The position numbers and the translations under genes were made by a program. A DNA stretch of 64,000 nt. Origin: Myxocyprinus asiaticus. Taxonomy: Eukaryota; Chordata; Actinopteri; Cypriniformes; Catostomidae. The notes beneath the pieces are model-generated. The model did no database searches. It was not told the DNA's origin and worked only from the letters and a program-made list of their open reading frames with translations. Each line of letters opens with the position of its first letter. Within the stretch, counting starts at the first letter, position 1. Shown here piece after piece: positions 57,443-64,000 of the stretch. The stretch lies in assembly GCF_019703515.2 (NCBI RefSeq), contig NC_059356.1, positions 27,395,197 through 27,459,196 of the forward strand. Reading direction: 5' to 3'.

Positions 57443-60400
57443 GACTCAAGATGGCGCCGAGTATGGCTGCTGCGTTGCGAGCTCCGACACAACATTGCAG
57501 TTTTTTGTTTGTTTTGTTTACAGTTCTTATGTTTTTTGTCTTGGATGTTGTCTGCCTTATCGTATACGATAGACAAACACTTTTGGACATTGGTTCTGCA
57601 ATTGCACACCAAAAACCGGACTTCCAATTCCTCAATGCTGACCTGCTGTTTACAAACACGGCAGCGGAGCCCTTTGTCTGTTCTGCCCGGCTGCGGAAAC
57701 GCAGAAGGAAAAGGGGAAATAGAGCCGGCGTTCTCATCAGAGTAAGACGTCGTGCAAATCGACCCCTGCTACCCAGTATTCTACTGGAAAATGTTCAGTT
57801 TCTGGACAACAAGCTCTGCGAGATGAGAGCGCAGATCTCTTTCCAACGAGAGACGAGGGACTGCTGCATTATCTGCCTTACAGAAACTTGGATGTCTGCA
57901 GAGATTCCAGATTCAGCCATCAAACCCGCGGGGTTCTCCGTGCACCGAGCAGACAGAGCGAAAGACCTCTCAGGTAAAAGCAGAGGTGGTGGTGTATGTT
58001 TTATGATCAATAAATCCTGGTGTGATCAGAGGAACTTACGTTCTATCAATTCTTTCTGCTCTCCTGATCTGGAATTTCTCATGCTTCTGTGTCGACCATT
58101 CTGGCTACCGAGGAAATGCACAGCGGTCATTATTATTGCTGTGTACATCCTGCCACAAGCCGACACAGACCGGGCACTTAAGGAACTGTATGGGAGTATA
58201 AGTGAGCAGGAAACCGCGCACCCTGAGGCCGCGTTCATTGTGACCGGGGACTTTAACAAAGCCAGTTTCAAATCAATCGCACCGAAATACCACCAACATA
58301 TCAGTTTCAACACACAAGGGGACTGGGTTTCGGACCATTGCTACTCTCCCTTCCGGGATGGCTACAAATCCCTCCCCCACCCACCATTTGGCAAATCAGA
58401 TCACTCTTCCGTTCTCCTTCTGCCCACTTACAGGCAGAAACTGAAACAGGAAGCACCCACCCTCAGAACGATCCAGTGCTGGTTGGACCAATCAGATTCT
58501 ACGCTACAAGACTGTTTTGATCACGCGGACTGGGAGATGTTCCAGTCTGCCTCTGATGACGACATCAAGGTTTATGCTGATAGCGTAACGTGTTTCGTTT
58601 GAAAGTGCGTAGAGGACATTTTTCCGACCAAAAATATACGGATCTACTCTAATGAGAAACCATGGGTTAATAGCGATGTTCGCACGGCACTTAATGCACA
58701 GACCTCCGCTTTTAATTACGGGAAAGCGGAGGAGCATAAACAAGCCAGTTATGCCCTCCACAAAACTATCAGAGCAGCAAAACACCAGTACAGGGACAAG
58801 ATTGAAGGACAGTTCAACACCACCGACTCTAGAGGCATGTGGCAGGGAATTAATATCATCACGGACTACAAAGGGAATAAAAACTCCGCCGTGAACACCA
58901 CTGCCTCTCTCCCGGATGAGCTTAATACTTTTTATGCTCGTTTCGAGGGAAATAACACCGCCTTCACAGAGAGAGCTCTCGCGGCCGAAGCTACAGAGGT
59001 TAGTTCGCTCTCTGTCTCTGTAGCAGATGTAACCCGATCCTTCCGACGGGTGAATATCCGTAAAGCCGCGAGTCCAGATGGCATTCCGGGCCGCGTCATC
59101 AGAGCATGCGCGAACCAACTGGCTGGTGTTTTTATGGACATTTTCAACCTTTCCCTCTCCTTGTCTTTAGTCCCCACATGCTTCAAAACGTCCACCATTT
59201 GCCTGTACCAAAGCAATCTAAAATCACTTGCTTAAATGACTGGTGTCCTGTTGCTCTGACCCCCATCATCAGCAAATGCTTTTAGAGGCTATTCAGAGAT
59301 TACATCTGCTCTGTGCTGCCTCCCTCACTGGAACCACTGCAGTTTGCATACCGCAACAACCGCTCCACTGATGATGCCATTGCATTTACACTACACACTA
59401 CTCTCTCCCACCTGAAAAAAAGGAACACTTATGTGAGAATGCTGTTTATAGACTACAGCTCAGCATTCAACACCATAGTGCCCTCCAAGCTTGATGAGAA
59501 ACTCCGGGCTCTGGGCTTAAACAGCTCGCTGTGCAGCTGGATCCTGGACTTCCTGTCAAGCAGACGCCAGGTGGTTAGAATGGGCAGCAACATCTCCTCA
59601 TCACTGACCCTCAACACTGGAGCCCCGCAGGGCTGTGTTCTCAGCCCACTCCTGTATTTCCTGTACACACATGACTGTGTGGCAACACACAGCTCCAATG
59701 CCATCATTAAGTATGCTGATGATACGACGTGGTAGGTCTGATCACTGACAATGATGAAACAGCCTACAGAGAGGAGGTGCACACTTTGACACGCTGGTGT
59801 CAGGAGCACAACCTCTCCCTCAACGTCAGCAAGACCAAGGAGCTTGTGGTGGACTTCAGGAGAAAAGACAGAGAACACAGCCCCATCACCATCAATGGAG
59901 CACCGGTGGAGAGAGTCAGCAGCTTCAAGTTCCTCGGTGTCCATATCACAGAGGAACTCACATGGACCATCCACACTGAGGCCATTGTGAAGAAGGCTCA
60001 TCAGTGCCTTTTCTTCCTGAGACAGCTGAGTAAGTTTGGAATGAACCACCACATTCTCACACGGTTTTACACCAGCACTGTAGAGAGCATCCTGACTGGC
60101 TGCGTCACTGCCTGGTACGGCAATAGCACCGCCCACAACCGCAAAGCCTTGCAAAGGGTGGTGCGAACTGCCAGACACATCATCGGAGGTGAGCTTCGCT
60201 CCCTCCAGGACATATATACCAGGCGGTGTGTGAAAAAAGCTCGGAGGATCATCAGAGACTCCAGCCATCCGAGCCATGGGCTGCTCTCACTGCTACCATC
60301 AGGCAGGCAGTATTGCAGCATTAGGACCCGCACCAGCCATCTTCATGACAGCTTCTTCCCCCAAGCAATCAGAATTTGAACTCTTGATCTCTCACGATCA

Positions 60401-60829
60401 ACATACATCAGCACTGCACTTTATTAATCTTATTATCTCACACCGGACTGTCATAAATTATATTCTCTCTTAACAACACACTGGCAACTGACCATCAACC
60501 GACAGCCTGAATGTCAATACAGTACAATACAACCTACTGTATATATTATATATACTTTATATACTATTTTTATTGTATGTGTATTTTATATTATGTGTAT
60601 GTGTGTTCTATATTGTGTGTATTGTATACTGTACATTGTATATTATTATTGTGTTGTGTAATTATGTGTATATTAGATATGTAAATTGTGTTGTGTAAAT
60701 CTGATGTTTATTGTAAATTGGTATATGTCTTATCACTGTCATGACTGCTATGTTGCTCGGAACTGCACCCAAGACTTTCACCCACTGTTGCACTTGTGTA
60801 TATGGTTGTGCGATAATAAAAGTGATTTG
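57443..60829 (+). mobile_element. L2/CR1/Rex1-type LINE, nearly full length
   Basis: It runs from GACTCAAGATGGCGCCGAG to a 3' tail ending AATAAAAGTGATTTG. A 6-bp ATAAAG occurs on both sides (57437-57442 and 60830-60835) and may be the target duplication. It encodes an endonuclease and a reverse transcriptase in one broken reading frame. The 3' untranslated region (about 60380-60829) is AT-rich and shares its last ~80 bp with the fragments at 12935 and 63021. The clade is inferred from RT motifs and tail type. Confidence 0.88.
57451..60379 (+). pseudogene. LINE endonuclease-reverse transcriptase, frameshifted
   Basis: The first frame (57451-58602, 383 codons) opens with a hydrophobic stretch (residues 17-38) and a basic run RKRRRKR (82-88). 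The endonuclease follows: LENVQ (N114), LTETW (E145), TGDFNK (D267, N269) and KSDHSS (D317, H318), all expected catalytic residues. A TGA at 58600-58602 interrupts it, and the same frame continues to 59235 with [16 protein letters not shown] (RT start). The frame then changes near 59240-59310 ([43 protein letters not shown]) and again near 59728 (SKTKELVVDFRR, FKFLGVHITEELTW, to 60379). RT catalytic Asp residues are visible. It is dead through one stop and at least two frameshifts. Confidence 0.9.
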
Positions 60830-60835
60830 ATAAAG

Positions 60836-61755
60836 TGGGTTTGAAAAATTATAGGAAAAATGGACGGTGCTACATTTGAGGTTTCTCAACAAAACTTGAA
60901 AAATAGGCCTTACCAGTGGCATCTGGCAGTTGATATGACTGTTTACTTACAGGAAGAACAGGGCCTCTGTATTTTTAATTTATTAAGCACAAAATATGCC
61001 GCTGTCCATGGTGCTGATCTCAATGCAAGCTCTCATTTGCGTGCAACTTCACGAGTGGCTGTTTTTACATACGTACATGTAATTACAGGATATTCACCTA
61101 CAACACAATTCCTCTGACAAGCCTCCATTTAATACAATGTAACTGTTAGATATTATATATAATTATCCACATAGTGTCATGTATGTGGACCTATTTAAAG
61201 CATGACTCATCATGGTGAAGTGGTTAATCACGGTACAGAAACATGCATGTTACAGTTTTTTTGTCTTAAATGGAGTCTCTAGAGTTTATGTAACGTTTGT
61301 GGGGTTTATTATGGTTTGGATGGCATTGTATGGTTAAGGTGGTTGGTTGTTTGACTGGAGAGCTGTAAAGACTTTTAAAGAGAACAGCCAGGTTTTGAGT
61401 AGCATGCAGCGAGTGGCTGTCCTGTTCTCTGACAGTGACATATAGTCTTCTCTCCTGCAGCAGAGCCCTCAGACAGTGAGGTAGTTCTGTGTCTTAACCC
61501 TGTCTTAGCCCTCCACGGCTAACAAGACAAGCCAATATATCCCCGCAGGTACAAACAATCACAGCACACACACATAGTCATGATTGTGAGCACACTCTTA
61601 AACACATGGGCAGATTTAGGAGAAAACACCATGTAAGCTCTAAGGGAACATGCATGCATACACACATATGGACACAGGCAGCTGCTCTCAGCACAAGCTG
61701 TGCTGAATGGGAGACCTGGAAATCTTCATGGTCAAAGCACAAAGGTTAACAGATT
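60836..61755. other. Apparently single-copy DNA
   Basis: No gene or element end is recognised. The 85-codon frame at 60860-61117 begins near a LINE edge and has no motif. Confidence 0.4.
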
Positions 61756-62518
61756 AAAAGGATAGTTTACTCAAAAACTTTAAGTCTGTCATTATTTTCA
61801 TGGAACAAAAAAGTGTAAGTTCTCAGAAAGAATGTGCTGGTCGTTTCATTATTACAATTAATGGGGACTGAAGCTTCTAAGCTTCAAAAAGGACTCAAAA
61901 CAATCATAATAATTTCGTAATTGTAGTTCAACTGACTTGTGCATTATATTCCTTCTTATACCATACAATAGCTTTGTATGAGAAACAGACTGAAATTTAT
62001 GCTGTTATTCACTCATAATCTTTCTCTCCAAAGAGCTGTTAAACCTTGTGCCTGGATCATTGAGTCAGTTGAACTTGAGAATTGGATCAGTGAGATTTGT
62101 GAACAAATCATTCATATTGGTTTTTGCAAGCCAGATCAACTGATTAATTGAAAAGATTGCCACTTTGCTACATTGCTACCCTTCTCATGAACACGCCAAA
62201 GAGAGCTAGAGTGGATGTCAAGTTTTTTGGTGAATAATGACTTTATTTCTGTCTGTTTCTAACACAAAGCTATTGTATGCTTCAAAGACTTGGATTGTAG
62301 CATACAAGATGAATGGGCCATTTTTATTTTTTGGTAATTTAATGATGCTCTTGCATCTATATTAGTCCCCATTTATTGTAATTACATGGAAAACAGTGAC
62401 CAGCACAGTCTTCTCAATGTTTCCTTATGTGTGTGTCAATGAAGACAAACAGTTATACAGGTTTGAACGACATGAAGTGGAGTTAAGGGTTTTTTGAGGT
62501 GATCTGTTCTTTTAAACA
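61756..62518. mobile_element. Large, decayed foldback element
   Basis: It starts TTAAAAGGATAGTTTACTC, a variant of the foldback terminus, and ends GGTGATCTGTTCTTTTAA. Inverted internal matches include GTGCTGGTCGTTTCATTATT against GAAAACAGTGACCAGCAC, AATGGGGACTGA against TTAGTCCCCATT, and CATACAATAGCTTTGT against ACAAAGCTATTGTATG. Arms are about 300 bp with many mismatches. No ORF is present. Confidence 0.7.
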
Positions 62519-62643
62519 GTATTTGTATTCTATAAAGTATCTACATTTGTTTAAAGTTTTCTTCATCACATTTTTCCTCAAGATATAATTTTCCATCTAA
62601 AATTTCTAGAACTGGGTCTCTGTATTCTTGCTCAGTAAAGTTC

Positions 62644-62740
62644 TTAATGTCAAGTCAAGTCATTTTGATTTGTACAGCGCTTTTCAGAACACACATCGTT
62701 TCAAAGCAGCTTTACAGAAAATTATGTTGTAACAAAAAAT
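62644..62740. repeat. Short interspersed repeat fragment
   Basis: TCAAGTCAAGTCATTTTGAT, TACAGCGCTTTTCAGAACAC and TCAAAGCAGCTTTACAGAAA form a motif order that is common in fish repeats near SINE or LINE tails. No head region is visible. Confidence 0.4.
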
Positions 62741-63020
62741 TATACTGTAATGTCTTAAAGTCCTCATTGTGCGGTTTAAACGAATAACACAATTGTGTCC
62801 TTTTTATTTGGCTGGTGAAGTCTTTAGACGGCATTCATTTATTGTCTATATATTCCAGAGAGTATTTTAAGAGAGTGTAGTCCATCCTATGACCAAGATG
62901 ATGCTGGCAGAGGTAATGTCTTGTCCATAATGCTGATCTCATCACAGGTGCACATATATGCACAACTTAACGAGCAGAGTTTTTTTATTCGTGGCTGAAA
63001 AGCTTTTATTTCAATTTAAA

Positions 63021-63305
63021 CAAATCAAATCAAATCAAATCACTTTATTGTCACACAGCCATATACACAAGTGCAATGGTGTGTGAAATTCTTGGGTGCA
63101 GTTCCGATCAACATAGCAGTCGTGACAGTGATGAGACATTTACCAATTTACAATAACACCAAATTAACACAACACAATTTAAACATCTGATATACACATA
63201 ATTACACTCAACAATATACAAATAATAACATACACTGTACAGTATACAATACGCACTATATAGATACACATTATTCAATAAAAATAAAAAATAAAATATA
63301 TAAAA
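63021..63305 (-). mobile_element. L2/CR1-like LINE 3' end
   Basis: On the minus strand it ends in ATTTG repeats after ACAATAAAGTG, with TATGGCTGTGTGACAATAAA and GAACTGCACCCAAGAATTTC upstream. This matches the tails at 12935-13019 and 60760-60829. The AT-rich part to about 63305 resembles the 3' untranslated region at 60480-60740. It is 5'-truncated. Confidence 0.75.
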
Positions 63306-63371
63306 CATCTCATAAAGCAGTGGATTCCACTGCAAAAATAACAGTACCTTATCATAGTTACTGCTGAGAGA

Positions 63372-63376
<5 letters not shown>

Positions 63377-63423
<47 letters not shown>
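63377..63423. repeat. Microsatellite (CT)n
   Basis: About 47 bases of uninterrupted CT. Confidence 0.95.
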
Positions 63424-63426
<3 letters not shown>

Positions 63427-63671
63427 TATTTAGCATTATGTTTATCATCTTATTAATGTGCATTCAGTCAGAGCTCTGAGATAACACTGCAGTATTGCCA
63501 TAACATTGACAAAAGCAGAGCTGCATCATACAGTAAAAGCATAGACAGTGAGAAAATAGGTATGTCAATTTGAGCCGCCCCTCCATGTGTTGCTTTTTTT
63601 CCATGTATAGAAAAGGCAGCCAAGTAGAATCTGGACAGCTTTTATACATTTACTGGCACATGTACTGTATG
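63424..63671. other. Unassigned DNA
   Basis: No gene or element end is recognised. Confidence 0.4.
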
Positions 63672-64000
63672 CAGGGTTGGGGAGTAACGGAATACATGTA
63701 ATGGGTTTACGTATTTAAAATACAAAATATAAGTAACTGTATTCCACTACAGTTACAATTTAAATCATTGGTAATTAGAATACAGTTACATTCAAAAAGT
63801 ATTTTGATTGCTGAAGAGATTACTTTGAATTTTATTGTCATTTGTTTCATTTAATATTTAGTCCTTTCAGATGGAAAACATTTATACATATAAATGATGC
63901 GATCCAAAGTACATTTGAACAGCGCTGAAACACTTTCTTATGATGTGTTACATTCATACGAGCAGACAGTGAAGTAAGTTTGAAGTAAGTTTGGAGCAGA
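63672..64000. mobile_element. hAT-type nonautonomous element, copy 3 (runs off the window)
   Basis: It begins CAGGGTTGGGGAGTAACGG and follows copy 2 (51951-52756) closely to the window end at TTTGGAGCAGA. The orientation is the same as copy 2 and opposite to copy 1. The intact CAGGG terminus is present. Confidence 0.9.

Noticed and set aside
59453..60277. 274-codon minus-strand frame
   Set aside because: It is antisense to the LINE reverse transcriptase, whose motifs are clear on the plus strand.

Overview
The window looks like repeat-dense intergenic or intronic DNA from a ray-finned fish, most likely a cypriniform (carp/zebrafish order). The sequence is AT-rich and I can support no host protein-coding exon, rRNA, tRNA gene or CRISPR array. 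Every open frame I can interpret comes from a transposable element. The species inference rests on the repeat mix: Tc1/Sleeping-Beauty-type elements, a DIRS-type tyrosine-recombinase retroelement, L1-like and L2/CR1/Rex1-like LINEs with ATTTG-repeat tails, many hAT-type elements with 8-bp target duplications, foldback elements and tRNA-derived SINE fragments. It is inference, not a database match.

Layout. 1-2510: 5' part of an L1-like LINE on the minus strand, split by an 835-bp hAT-type element (532-1366). 3353-6877: a hAT-like shell holding a dead Tc1 element (4355-6203), which itself holds a TTAA-flanked element (4904-5461). 6960-7790: degenerate tandem repeats. 8927-11106: a hAT-type element with a perfect 8-bp duplication, inserted in an older foldback element. 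12.9-17.3 kb: an L2 tail, two MITEs, a solo LTR (15518-16115) and older repeats. 18835-19804: a GC-rich LTR-retrotransposon derivative with a tRNA-Phe-type primer-binding site and, oddly, U3-type ends at both termini. 20-35 kb: mostly low-complexity or unrecognised DNA with a large foldback (26761-27553), a SINE, and copy A of a ~0.9-kb repeat (31229-32136). 35216-37912: a hAT-type element carrying a Tc1 element. 38.3-42.4 kb: small MITEs. 43531-47360: a 5'-truncated DIRS element with reverse transcriptase, RNase H and a tyrosine recombinase whose catalytic residues are all present. 48894-51399: a second Sleeping-Beauty-like Tc1, interrupted by an L1 3' end. 51.4-54.8 kb: MITEs, microsatellites and copy B of the 0.9-kb repeat. 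54953-56216 and 56849-57214: hAT-type elements. 57443-60829: a nearly complete but frameshifted L2/CR1/Rex1-type LINE. 61756-62518: another foldback. 63672-64000: a third copy of the hAT family seen at 532, running off the window.

How it fits together. There is no operon or cellular pathway here. The readable biology is the order of insertions, recorded by nesting and target-site duplications: TA for Tc1, 8 bp for hAT, TTAA for a piggyBac-like MITE, 5 bp for the LTR element and 11 bp for an L1 fragment. All transposase and reverse-transcriptase genes carry frameshifts, stops or lost catalytic residues, so the window is a graveyard, though several ends and catalytic cores are well preserved. 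No clearly new biological system was found. The most unusual objects are the U3-U3-ended LTR element, the DIRS terminal palindrome with an internal TATA motif, and the two-copy 0.9-kb repeat built from ~190-bp internal units.
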